From assembly GCA_964251665.1 (NCBI GenBank), contig CAXUKO010000003.1, forward strand, positions 372,001 to 436,000: DNA of 64,000 nucleotides. Direction: 5' to 3'. This document shows, piece after piece, positions 45,311 through 53,319 of this stretch (position 1 is its first letter; each line of letters opens with the position of its first letter). The notes under the pieces are model-generated. The model was given only the letters and a program-made list of their open reading frames with translations. It was not told where the DNA came from and did no database searches. Made by a program: the position numbers and the translations under genes. The DNA comes from JBBQLG01 sp964251665. Its GTDB lineage: Bacteria; Bacteroidota; Bacteroidia; Cytophagales; Spirosomataceae.

Positions 45311-46282
45311 TTGAACCCACTGCCCACTACTCCGTTTTCCGACCGTATTAACGTGGTTATTCCGTTGTTCAACGACTGGGAAGCCCTTGGATTACTCCTC
45401 GACCGCATTCGGCAAACGGTTGATGCTCCGTTGCGTAACCGGCTGGCATTTCTGATCGTAGACGACTGTTCCTCAACTGATTTTGTGAACCTGCCTACGG
45501 GTGTTGGGCAGTCGCTATCGGTGCTGCGCCTGTACCGAAACGTGGGTCATCAGAAAGCCATTGCGCTGGGCGTGTCGTATCTGGCCGATCAGCCGGACCA
45601 ATGCCCAACCATCGTGATGGACTCTGATGGAGAGGATCAGCCCGATGATATAGCTAAACTAGTCGACGAATCGGGTCGTAAACCGGGCCATATTGTCTTT
45701 GCTCACCGTGCTAAACGTCACGAAAGTCTGGCGTTCCGGTGGTTTTATTCCATCTACAAAAATGTCTTTCGGCTCCTGACCGGGAAAGTTATTACGTTCG
45801 GAAACTTCAGCCTGGTACCGGCCAGTCAGCTTCGAAAGCTGGCCCACGTAACCGAAATCTGGAACAACTACCCCGGCGGCATCATCCGCTCCCGGTTACC
45901 CTATACCTCGGTACCCATCGAGCGTGGACGGCGACTGGCGGGCGAATCCAAGATGAATTTTGTGTCGCTGATTCTGCACGGTTTAAGTGCGGTATCGGTC
46001 CTTATGGATACCACAGCAGTACGCATCGCGCTATTTTGCGTCATGATGGCGGGTGCGTCGTTTGTTGGCATTGGCGTGGTTGTTGCTATTCGGCTGTTCA
46101 CCGATACGGTGGTGCCGGGTTGGGCGAGTTTCCTGGTCTTTTCGTTTTTCATTGTCATCCTGCAGGCCTTCCTTATCTCGCTGCTACTGGTATTTATCGT
46201 GCTGACCTACCGTACCCAACTGCATTTTCTGCCCGCCAAGCAGTACCGTGATTTCGTGGAGCGGGTAGACCTGGTGTATTGA
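45311..46282 (+). CDS. Glycosyltransferase family 2 with C-terminal membrane helices (GtrB/DPM-like)
   Basis: This protein has 323 residues from a TTG start. INVVIPLFNDWEALGLLLDR, LIVDDCSSTDFVNLP and the metal site TIVMDSDGEDQPDDI belong to the polyprenyl-phosphate sugar synthase type. Two hydrophobic helices at about 235-262 and 272-300 anchor the C-terminus, as in GtrB. It would supply undecaprenyl-phosphate hexose for periplasmic glycosylation. The 120-base gap before it and a possible own -7 box suggest partly separate expression. Confidence 0.88.
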   Translation: MNPLPTTPFSDRINVVIPLFNDWEALGLLLDRIRQTVDAPLRNRLAFLIVDDCSSTDFVNLPTGVGQSLSVLRLYRNVGHQKAIALGVSYLADQPDQCPTIVMDSDGEDQPDDIAKLVDESGRKPGHIVFAHRAKRHESLAFRWFYSIYKNVFRLLTGKVITFGNFSLVPASQLRKLAHVTEIWNNYPGGIIRSRLPYTSVPIERGRRLAGESKMNFVSLILHGLSAVSVLMDTTAVRIALFCVMMAGASFVGIGVVVAIRLFTDTVVPGWASFLVFSFFIVILQAFLISLLLVFIVLTYRTQLHFLPAKQYRDFVERVDLVY

Positions 46283-46330
46283 CGCTGTTCGTTTTTAGCC
46301 ACTTATCAGACATAAAAACGACCGCCGTTC

Positions 46331-47848
46331 ATGCTCTTTAATTCGCTGCAATTCCTGCTTTATTTTCTGGTCGTCACGCTGGCGTACTACCGCCTAGGCT
46401 GGAGCGGACGGTGGCGGCTATTGCTGCTGGCCAGTCTGTATTTTTACATGGTTTTCAAGCCAGCCTACATCCTGATTCTGGGGCTGACCATTATTATTGA
46501 CTACATCGCGGGCATCTGGATCGAAAAAACAGGGTCGCCTGACCATCCCAACTCCGCCCGGCGCGGACTGCTGATTGTCTCGCTGATTTCTAATCTCGGT
46601 ATTCTCGCTTTTTTCAAATACCTCGGCTTCTTCACCGAAAATATCGCGGGGCTGTTCGACTTTCTTGGCTTGCCATATGTGGCCGACACGCTGACACTGC
46701 TTTCTGACCGGGTGTTTATCAAAGTGCTTGGGTTATTTGGTCAGAGTGACGTTACATCCTTCAAAGACAGCGTCGTCAATATTTTGCCCATTGGCCTATC
46801 GTTTCATACGTTTCAGGCTATGAGCTATACTATTGAGGTATACCGGGGTAACCAGAAAGCCGAACGACACTTTGGTCTGTATGCGCTCTACGTTATGTTC
46901 TACCCGCAGCTTGTGGCGGGGCCCATCGAACGGCCGCAGAATGTACTGCCCCAGTTTCATAAGTACTTCAAGTACGATTTTGAGAACGTAAAAGCCGGGT
47001 TGATGCAGATGGCCTTTGGGTTTTTCAAAAAAGTAGTCATTGCCGACCGGCTGGCTATGGTGGTTGGACATTCGTATAATCACCCCGAACAGCATACTGG
47101 TCTGACCTTGCTGGTGGCCACGTTTTTCTTCACCTTCCAGATTTATTGCGACTTTTCGGGCTATTCTGACATTGCCATTGGGGCGGCCCGGGTGATGGGA
47201 TTTACCCTGATGGAGAACTTTCGCGCGCCTTATCTCGCCCAGTCTATTTCGGAGTTCTGGCGACGCTGGCATATTTCACTCTCGACCTGGTTCCGCGATT
47301 ATCTCTATATTCCCTTAGGTGGCAATCGGAAAGGTGAGTTTCGGCAATACCTGAATCTGTTCGTAGTGTTTCTGGCCAGTGGTCTCTGGCATGGTGCAAA
47401 CTGGACCTATATTATCTGGGGCGGACTGAACGGCGCGTATCAAATTCTGGCCGTACTGCGCGATAAAGGACTGGCTCAACTGGGCCTTGTGCCTTTAAAA
47501 AACCGACCAAAGACGCTGTTTCGCAGCATTACCAACATCCTGATTACGTTCGTGCTCATCATGCTGACGTGGGTGTTTTTCCGGGCCGTCAGTGTGCACG
47601 ATGCCTTCCTGATCCTGCATCGCATCGCTACACTTTCCCTTACTGATACACTAAGTACACCGCTGAATACCGCCGAAATGTGGTTCAGTATCGGGCTTAT
47701 TGGGGTGCTGTTAGTGAAGGAGTATTATTACCTGACAATCCCGACGCGCGACACGCCCCGGTTTTATGCGCTACTGATTTCGCTGGCCGTTTTGATCTAT
47801 TTCTTCGGCGTCTTCACCTCGAATCAGTTCATTTATTTCCAGTTCTAA
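46331..47848 (+). CDS. MBOAT-family O-acyltransferase (AlgI-like)
   Basis: This 505-residue membrane protein has about eleven helices. FHTFQAMSYTIEVYRGNQKA, FYPQLVAGPIERPQNVLP, FCDFSGYSDIAIGAARVMGF and PYLAQSISEFWRRWHISLST are all AlgI hallmarks. The catalytic His is His354 in ASGLWHGANWTYIIWGG. AlgI-like proteins pass acetyl groups across the inner membrane, usually to an SGNH/AlgJ-like partner, which is not seen nearby. It closes the 41326-47848 cluster and suggests that the surface glycan is acetylated. Confidence 0.93.
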   Translation: MLFNSLQFLLYFLVVTLAYYRLGWSGRWRLLLLASLYFYMVFKPAYILILGLTIIIDYIAGIWIEKTGSPDHPNSARRGLLIVSLISNLGILAFFKYLGFFTENIAGLFDFLGLPYVADTLTLLSDRVFIKVLGLFGQSDVTSFKDSVVNILPIGLSFHTFQAMSYTIEVYRGNQKAERHFGLYALYVMFYPQLVAGPIERPQNVLPQFHKYFKYDFENVKAGLMQMAFGFFKKVVIADRLAMVVGHSYNHPEQHTGLTLLVATFFFTFQIYCDFSGYSDIAIGAARVMGFTLMENFRAPYLAQSISEFWRRWHISLSTWFRDYLYIPLGGNRKGEFRQYLNLFVVFLASGLWHGANWTYIIWGGLNGAYQILAVLRDKGLAQLGLVPLKNRPKTLFRSITNILITFVLIMLTWVFFRAVSVHDAFLILHRIATLSLTDTLSTPLNTAEMWFSIGLIGVLLVKEYYYLTIPTRDTPRFYALLISLAVLIYFFGVFTSNQFIYFQF

Positions 47849-47887
47849 CGCACCAACACTAAAGCATATCTTACAGTCGGTCGTGTC

Positions 47888-48859
47888 TCACCGCCCAATT
47901 GCTACTTTTCGCAGGATCGAATCAATCACCTGAAGGGTGGTTATGCCGTCGGCTTCGGCTTCGTAGTTGAGGATAATACGATGGTTAAACACGTCCGGTG
48001 CCACTTCCTTAATGTCTTCGGGCAGGACATAATCACGCTGATCGAAGTAGGCCAGTGCTTTAGCCGCTAAATTGAGGTGAATGCTGGCCCGGGGCGATAC
48101 ACCATATTGAATGTAGCGGGCTTCGTCGCGGAGATTATACTCCAACGGTCGACGGGTGGCGAACACCAACTCAATAATGTAGCGTTCGAGCGTATCCGAG
48201 ATGTTGATTTTGTTGATCTCGTCGCGGATGGCAGCAATATCGTCTTTATCGAGCATGGGCCGGACTTCGTAGTCGAAATTCATATTCGACATCCGGCGCA
48301 TGACTGTTAGTTCATCGTCTTTAGTCAGGTAATCGACAAAGACCTTCATCATAAACCGGTCGACCTGCGCTTCGGGCAGTGGGTATGTGCCTTCCTGCTC
48401 CACCGGGTTCTGCGTGGCCAGCACTAGAAAGGGCCGGTCGAGGACGAACGTCTCTTCGCCAATCGTAACCTGCCGTTCCTGCATGGCTTCTAGCAAAGCC
48501 GACTGTACTTTGGCGGGCGAGCGGTTAACTTCATCAGCCAGAATCAAATTGGCAAATACCGGCCCCTGCTTTACCTCGAAGTCGGCCGTTTTCTGGTTGA
48601 AAATCATTGTCCCGACCAAGTCAGCGGGCAACAGATCAGGCGTAAACTGAATGCGCTGGAAATCAAGCTGTAATACTTTAGCCAGCGTATTAATGGTCAG
48701 GGTCTTGGCTAGCCCCGGCACACCTTCGAGCAGAATATGCCCGCCGGTAAAGAGCCCGATCAGGAGCCGGTTGAGCAACCGATCCTGACCCACAACAACC
48801 TGCCCGATCTCGGTCAGTACGTCACGGATTTTAGCGTTATAGGAGATAGTTGGTGTCAT
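47888..48859 (-). CDS. MoxR-family AAA+ ATPase
   Basis: This protein has 323 residues from ATG 48859, chosen over an upstream in-frame start inside the repeat region. The Walker A motif GHILLEGVPGLAKTLTINTL lies near residue 45 and Walker B reads LILADEVNRSPAKVQSALL. TQNPVEQEGTYPLPEAQVDR contains sensor I and the MoxR-specific segment. MoxR ATPases work with BatA/BatB-type VWA proteins in stress tolerance or cofactor insertion. A BatA-like gene lies at the right edge of the window but is not adjacent. Confidence 0.92.
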   Translation of the reverse strand: MTPTISYNAKIRDVLTEIGQVVVGQDRLLNRLLIGLFTGGHILLEGVPGLAKTLTINTLAKVLQLDFQRIQFTPDLLPADLVGTMIFNQKTADFEVKQGPVFANLILADEVNRSPAKVQSALLEAMQERQVTIGEETFVLDRPFLVLATQNPVEQEGTYPLPEAQVDRFMMKVFVDYLTKDDELTVMRRMSNMNFDYEVRPMLDKDDIAAIRDEINKINISDTLERYIIELVFATRRPLEYNLRDEARYIQYGVSPRASIHLNLAAKALAYFDQRDYVLPEDIKEVAPDVFNHRIILNYEAEADGITTLQVIDSILRKVAIGR

Positions 48860-48866
48860 CTTAAAA

Positions 48867-48964
48867 GTCGGTAAGCGGCTGCGCCTAAGTCGATAAGTCA
48901 ATAAGTCGGTAAGTTGCAGTTCCCGTCAGGCGCAGCCACTTACCGACCTACTGACTTATCAACT
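48867..48964. repeat. Complex imperfect inverted repeat upstream of moxR
   Basis: Arms 48867-48888 and 48926-48947 pair at 20 of 22 positions (core GGCTGCGCCTAA). GTCGGTAAG and related AAGTCNNTAAGT units also recur at 48867, 48887-48914 and, inverted, at 48938-48964, so alternative pairings are possible. It fills the gap between prmC and the MoxR gene, both on the minus strand. Confidence 0.75.
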
Positions 48965-48974
48965 TACTAACTGG

Positions 48975-49826
48975 TTAAAAACTGGCCCGGAGACTGCGGT
49001 CTTTGCCGTGGATGTCTTTATAGACCTGAATCCGGCTGAATCCGCGCTCCGCAAAAACAGACTGCGTAGCTTCACCAAATCGTTCGTTGATTTCGACGTA
49101 GCAGGCCCCGTTTTCGGCAAGGTGTTTAGCCGAGAAGTCAGCCACCGCTTTATAGAAAATCAGCGGGTCGTTATCTTCCACAAACAAGGCTAGTCCCGGT
49201 TCGTAATCCAGAACGTTCTTGTCCATCGCGGCCGCTTCGGAACGCGTTACGTATGGTGGATTGCTAACTACACAGTCAAATTTGCGTGGCTCATCCGATG
49301 GTATATTCAGAATGTCCTGATGTTCAAACGTGACATTGGCGCTTAAATTATCGGCATTACGCTGCGCCATCGCCAGAGCTTCGTCCGATACATCCCATGC
49401 CGTAACGTCGGCCTGCGGTAGAAACCGGGCCAGGGTAACGGCCAGACATCCGCTGCCGGTGCCAATATCGACCACCCGAACGGCATCGTCACGATCCGAA
49501 AAATCGTGCATAATCAGCCGAACCAGATCTTCCGTTTCGGGTCGGGGAATAAGCACATCGGGCGAGACTTCAAATTCCAGCCCGCAGAAGATCGTCGTGC
49601 CAATTACATGCTGAATCGGTTCCTGCCGGTTGAGCCGCTCGATAATGCGGAACCAGTCGGGCTCGGTGCGGTTAGGCGGAAGGGGTTTATCGCTCAGTAT
49701 GTCAGCTTTACGCAAGCCGAAGTAGTGGTCGAGCAGCATGAATGCCATCTCGCGTGCTTCTTCGGGTGGGTATGCCGTTATATTTTTAGTTAGTTGCTGA
49801 TAAAGAGGTCTGGCGCTGGTTGCCAT
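48975..49826 (-). CDS. prmC: Release factor glutamine methyltransferase PrmC (HemK)
   Basis: This protein has 283 residues from ATG 49826. It methylates the GGQ glutamine of peptide-chain release factors using S-adenosylmethionine. The N-terminal helical domain holds PIQHVIGTTIFCGLEFEVSP, and the AdoMet site includes VVDIGTGSGCLAVTLARFLP and VTAWDVSDEALAMAQRNADN. The catalytic motif NPPY occurs in CVVSNPPYVTRSEA. The frame stays open far upstream into the opposing ribD gene, but that part is not PrmC-like. It shares a 42-base spacer with divergent ribD. Confidence 0.95.
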   Translation of the reverse strand: MATSARPLYQQLTKNITAYPPEEAREMAFMLLDHYFGLRKADILSDKPLPPNRTEPDWFRIIERLNRQEPIQHVIGTTIFCGLEFEVSPDVLIPRPETEDLVRLIMHDFSDRDDAVRVVDIGTGSGCLAVTLARFLPQADVTAWDVSDEALAMAQRNADNLSANVTFEHQDILNIPSDEPRKFDCVVSNPPYVTRSEAAAMDKNVLDYEPGLALFVEDNDPLIFYKAVADFSAKHLAENGACYVEINERFGEATQSVFAERGFSRIQVYKDIHGKDRSLRASF

Positions 49827-49846
49827 GGAGGAGTTCGGTATTTTTG
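49820..49846 (+). promoter_or_regulatory. Promoter of ribD, face to face with the prmC promoter
   Basis: TATTTTTG at 49839-49846 is a perfect -7 element, with TTG at 49820-49822, 16 bases upstream. The -7 boxes of both genes form the palindrome TATTTTTGCCAAAAATA (49839-49855). Confidence 0.55.
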
Positions 49847-49847
49847 C

Positions 49848-49875
49848 CAAAAATAGCCAAGTTTTCTGATGCAAA
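49848..49875 (-). promoter_or_regulatory. Promoter of prmC, overlapping the ribD promoter
   Basis: On the minus strand TATTTTTG (49855-49848) follows TTTG (49875-49872) by 16 bases. Its -33 lies inside the first codons of ribD. One bound polymerase would exclude the other. Confidence 0.55.
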
Positions 49876-51011
49876 CTCACTTCATGCGCCGGGCACTCGA
49901 ACTGGCCACGCTGGGTCAGGGCACTGTTAGCCCTAATCCACTGGTTGGCTGTGTTATCGTTCACCAGAATGAGGCTAGTGTTGAGCGCATCATTGGCGAA
50001 GGCTGGCATCGGCAGTACGGTGGTCCGCATGCCGAAGTCAATGCCGTGCGCTCGGTGAAGCCCGAAGATGAGCACTTGCTATCCGATGCAACGGTATACG
50101 TGACGCTGGAGCCATGCGCGCATTGGGGTAAAACGCCCCCCTGCGCTGATTTACTGGTTGAAAAGCGGGTGAAGCACGTCATTATCTGTAACCCAGACCC
50201 GTTTCCGCTGGTCGACGGACGGGGTATCGAAAAGCTTCGGGCGGCCGGTATCTCGGTGGAGGTTGGGTTGCTGAACGAGGAGGGTCGCCAAATGAACCGT
50301 CGGTTTTTCACATCGGTGGAGAAGAAACGGCCGCATATTCTGTTGAAGTGGGCTGAAACCGCGGATGGCTTTATTGCCGGACCCAAGGGTGCGGCTGTAA
50401 AAATAAGTGGTGATTTGTCGCACCGGCTCGTGCATCGCTGGCGATCTGAATACGATGCCATCATGGTTGGTACCAATACCGCCCGGTCCGATAACCCGCG
50501 CCTGAATGTGCGCTTATGGTCAGGCAGGAACCCAACGCGGGTCGTTGTGGATAAACGGCTCGAGTTATCCACAGACCTGCACGTTTTCGATGGGTCACAG
50601 CCAACGGTGGTGTATCACCTCAGCCCCCGGCCCCCTCTCCTTGAAGGAAGGAGAGGGGGAGCAGGCTCGATATTTTCCCCCTCTCCTTCCTTCGAGGAGA
50701 GGGGGCCGGGGGCGGAACTGCGTCCCGGTGAGGTAACTTATCAACAACTCACCGGATCGCCGGACCGTCCTGCCCTCCCGTTACTGACGCAACTTCTGAA
50801 TAATCTGCACGAGCGACGCATTCAATCGCTGTTAGTCGAAGGTGGTACAGCATTGCTCCAGGCATTTATCGATGCTGGTTTGTGGGATGAAATGGCCGTA
50901 TTTAAAAGCCAGTTGGTACTGGGTACTGGCATAGCCGCACCTCTGATAAGAGGGCGGCTGGTCGCCACTGAAACCGTGGGCGATGACGAATTGCGCTGGT
51001 TCAGGCCGTAA
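49869..51011 (+). CDS. ribD: Bifunctional riboflavin biosynthesis deaminase/reductase RibD, with a repeat-derived insertion
   Basis: This 380-residue enzyme performs two early riboflavin steps: deamination of the pyrimidine, then ribosyl-chain reduction. The deaminase Zn site is HAEVNAV with PCAHWGKTPPCADL. The reductase domain begins LLKWAETADGFIAG and includes HRWRSEYDAIMVGTNTARSD and SLLVEGGTALLQAFI. Between residues 252 and 283 lies a Pro/Arg/Gly-rich segment encoded by a 91-base double palindrome (50623-50713) that keeps the frame open. It sits in a variable region, so the enzyme may still work. Its end overlaps convergent nagA by 11 bases. Confidence 0.95.
   Translation: MQTHFMRRALELATLGQGTVSPNPLVGCVIVHQNEASVERIIGEGWHRQYGGPHAEVNAVRSVKPEDEHLLSDATVYVTLEPCAHWGKTPPCADLLVEKRVKHVIICNPDPFPLVDGRGIEKLRAAGISVEVGLLNEEGRQMNRRFFTSVEKKRPHILLKWAETADGFIAGPKGAAVKISGDLSHRLVHRWRSEYDAIMVGTNTARSDNPRLNVRLWSGRNPTRVVVDKRLELSTDLHVFDGSQPTVVYHLSPRPPLLEGRRGGAGSIFSPSPSFEERGPGAELRPGEVTYQQLTGSPDRPALPLLTQLLNNLHERRIQSLLVEGGTALLQAFIDAGLWDEMAVFKSQLVLGTGIAAPLIRGRLVATETVGDDELRWFRP
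50623..50713. repeat. Double REP-like palindrome inside ribD
   Basis: Two 37-base arms (50623-50659 and 50677-50713) are reverse complements with one mismatch, around a 17-base spacer. Each arm is itself a hairpin of CCCCCTCTCC with GGAGAGGGGG. The element is read in frame as a Pro/Arg/Gly/Glu-rich peptide. Confidence 0.9.
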
Positions 51012-52149
51012 CCACCTGCTGAACCGTCAGTGCCCGGTCCAAGACAACCAGATTCGCGACATAACCGGGTAAAATCCTGCCTAATTGATCACCCATTCCA
51101 ATGATTTCGGCCGGTAGTGTGGTCGCCATGCGGAAGGCGTCTTCGGGTGCTAATCCCGCTTTTTCGATACAGACTTTCACCGCATCCAGCAGGGTGATGG
51201 ATGAACCGGCCAACTTGCCTTCCTGATTGGTATAACGACCATCGTGGTACTCAATAATGAAGTCTTCGAACGCCAGCGAAGGCCGGGGCGGATGGGCAAA
51301 CGTGGCGTCAGAAATCAAAAACAACCGACCGGGCAACAGCCGGTGCGCAAGTCGGATCGCCACCGGATCGCAGTGGAAGCCGTCAGCAATTAGACTGGCT
51401 TTTACCGTCGAATGATCAAAAACAGCCCCGACGACACCCGGTTCGCGGCTCTCGAAACCACGCATGGCATTGTACAGATGCGTAACCAGACCAATGGCTG
51501 GTTCACCGGTCTCATCAACGGCGTTGAAAGCCGCTGTTGCCTGTTGGTACGTGGCATCTGTGTGCCCCGCCGACAATAACCAGCCACTCTCACGAAACCA
51601 CCCAATCTGTTCGGTTGTAAAGCACTCCGGTGCAATCGTCATGATTCGAATCACATCACGACCTGCCGCCAGCAGTTCACGAATCTCTGATTCATTGGGC
51701 TGACGGACGTAACGCTGACTGTGTGCCCCCCGCCGGATAGGGTTGAGATATGGGCCTTCAACATGCAGGCCCAACACGCCCAGCGGATTGGTGAGTCGTA
51801 CGGTTTTTACCGCTTCGATAGCGCTTAAAATCGTAGTATGGCTCGTTGAATAGAGTGTGGGCATGACCGACGTAGTGCCGTTCTGGCGGTGCGTTTCATA
51901 GATATGACGCACAGTATCGGCGGTTGGTTCTTCGTTTAGGTAATGATCCGAACCACCGTAGAGTTGCAGGTCAACAAAGCCGGGAACAAGCCATTGGTTC
52001 TGTAAATCAACAGCGTTTGGCTCGTTAACCGGTCCGATCAGCACCTCCTGAATCCGGCCGTTCGCTATACGAACCGATGCGCCGGAGAGCACATCAGAAC
52101 CGGTAAACACAGTCGCATTGGTAAATAGAACGTCGGGAGCTTGAATCAT
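51001..52149 (-). CDS. nagA: N-acetylglucosamine-6-phosphate deacetylase
   Basis: This 382-residue amidohydrolase converts GlcNAc-6-P to GlcN-6-P and acetate. Metal and catalytic residues are visible in VPGFVDLQLYGG, GLHVEGPYLNP (metal-binding Glu), LSAGHTDATYQQ, THLYNAMRGFESREPG and LISDATFAHPP (catalytic Asp). It recycles amino sugars from cell wall or surface polymers. It precedes no other nag gene here; the ABM-like gene upstream ends 19 bases before its start, so the two may share a transcript. Confidence 0.95.
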   Translation of the reverse strand: MIQAPDVLFTNATVFTGSDVLSGASVRIANGRIQEVLIGPVNEPNAVDLQNQWLVPGFVDLQLYGGSDHYLNEEPTADTVRHIYETHRQNGTTSVMPTLYSTSHTTILSAIEAVKTVRLTNPLGVLGLHVEGPYLNPIRRGAHSQRYVRQPNESEIRELLAAGRDVIRIMTIAPECFTTEQIGWFRESGWLLSAGHTDATYQQATAAFNAVDETGEPAIGLVTHLYNAMRGFESREPGVVGAVFDHSTVKASLIADGFHCDPVAIRLAHRLLPGRLFLISDATFAHPPRPSLAFEDFIIEYHDGRYTNQEGKLAGSSITLLDAVKVCIEKAGLAPEDAFRMATTLPAEIIGMGDQLGRILPGYVANLVVLDRALTVQQVVTA

Positions 52150-52168
52150 AAGTTGAGTAGAAAAAATA

Positions 52169-52453
52169 TTACTGCACCTGCTTCGTCAGTTTCACGGGGG
52201 CGGCTAACCAGTCTTTGGCCTTAGCACCGAATGCGCTCATGTGCGGCATCTGGTTATGTGCCTGCAAACCGGCTTCGTCGGTCCACAATTCGTGCATGAT
52301 GAATTTGGTGGGCTGTTCGGTACTTTGAAAAAGCTCATACTGTAGGCAGGCTTCTTCCTGACGTACCTGCTCGATTAGCTCGTGCAAACCAGCTTTTAAC
52401 TCGGTTTCAGCACCGGGGCGGGCTGTAATTTCAGCAATGACAAGGAGGGGCAT
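52169..52453 (-). CDS. Antibiotic biosynthesis monooxygenase (ABM) domain protein, putative quinol monooxygenase
   Basis: This 94-residue protein is a single ABM dimeric ferredoxin-like domain: LLVIAEITARPGAETELKAG, EEACLQYELFQSTEQPTKFI and MHELWTDEAGLQAHNQMPHM. It resembles YgiN/LsrG-type enzymes that oxidise small quinols or isomerise small molecules without a cofactor. Its true substrate is unknown. It lies between aroE and nagA on the same strand, with gaps of 32 and 19 bases. Confidence 0.88.
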   Translation of the reverse strand: MPLLVIAEITARPGAETELKAGLHELIEQVRQEEACLQYELFQSTEQPTKFIMHELWTDEAGLQAHNQMPHMSAFGAKAKDWLAAPVKLTKQVQ

Positions 52454-52485
52454 AGCGTTTTTCTGGCCAAGATACAGCTAAAACA

Positions 52486-53235
52486 TTACCGGTTGGCCTG
52501 CCAGATTTCCCAGGCCTTTTCGGCCTGTAGCTCCAGCATTGGCAGGCCGTTGTGGGTAGCCGCTCCGCGTTCAGCGCCCCGGCGCATAAATAGGGTTTCG
52601 GCAGGATTATAGACCAGATCGTATAACAGATGCGCCTGAGTCAATTGCTCGTAGGGCAAGTTCGGAGCTTCGTCAGTATGTGGATACATACCAACAGGCG
52701 ATGTGTTGATAACCAGCCGATGGGTGTGGATAACTTCGGATATCTGTTCGTAAGAAAGCTGATTGGCCGCTGCTGACCGCGAAACGAGTTGAAATGGAAT
52801 ACTCATATCCGTTAGGGCAGCCATTACGGCTTTTGAGGCACCGCCTGTACCCAGCACCAGCGCCTGTATAGCCTCAGCAGCCACGCCCAACTGTGTAAAC
52901 CACTCTTCGAGCGACTGCCGAAAGCCATAGTAATCCGAGTTGTAGCCGGTTCGGGAGCCGTCTGCTTCCAACTTGATTACATTAACTGCCCCCACCTTTT
53001 GGGCCGATGCATCGAGCTGATCAAGATAAGGAAAAACGGCCTGTTTATGCGGAATGGTCACGTTTAGTCCGCGCAAGCCGGGTGTTTGCAGTAACTCTGG
53101 TAAGGCTGTAATGTCGGGTAACTCGAAGAGGTCATACCGACTGTCGGCAATACCTTCGCGGGTGAACTTCTCCGCAAAATATTTCTTTGAGAACGAGTGA
53201 GTCAGGGGATACCCAATCAGGCCGTACTGGTTCAT
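52486..53235 (-). CDS. aroE: Shikimate dehydrogenase
   Basis: This 249-residue NADP-dependent enzyme reduces 3-dehydroshikimate in the aromatic amino acid pathway. The substrate site is YGLIGYPLTHSFSKKYF and the catalytic Lys lies in LNVTIPHKQAV. The nucleotide site is ALVLGTGGASKAVMAAL, followed by VINTSPVGMYP. It lies after dedA, with a hairpin in the 84-base spacer. Confidence 0.95.
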   Translation of the reverse strand: MNQYGLIGYPLTHSFSKKYFAEKFTREGIADSRYDLFELPDITALPELLQTPGLRGLNVTIPHKQAVFPYLDQLDASAQKVGAVNVIKLEADGSRTGYNSDYYGFRQSLEEWFTQLGVAAEAIQALVLGTGGASKAVMAALTDMSIPFQLVSRSAAANQLSYEQISEVIHTHRLVINTSPVGMYPHTDEAPNLPYEQLTQAHLLYDLVYNPAETLFMRRGAERGAATHNGLPMLELQAEKAWEIWQANR

Positions 53236-53240
53236 AGACG

Positions 53241-53308
53241 AGCAAAAAGAACCCGGCCGTGTCTGAATATCTTACCTAATAGCAGGCAGACGTCAGACCA
53301 CGGCCGGG
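53241..53308 (-). terminator. Hairpin between dedA and aroE, terminator or attenuator
   Basis: A 10-base perfect stem (53252-53261 with 53299-53308; CCCGGCCGTG) encloses 37 bases and is followed on the minus strand by TTCTTTTT. The long loop makes it a weaker terminator, so some read-through into aroE is possible. Confidence 0.5.
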
Positions 53309-53319
53309 AGGTTATACGT

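Noticed and set aside
48860..48901. Earlier start for the MoxR ATPase
   Set aside because: The extra residues are encoded by the inverted repeat region; ATG 48859 begins at normal MoxR sequence.
50623..50713. CRISPR-like or tandem array inside ribD
   Set aside because: There are only two inverted hairpins and no regularly spaced direct repeats; no cas gene is in the window.
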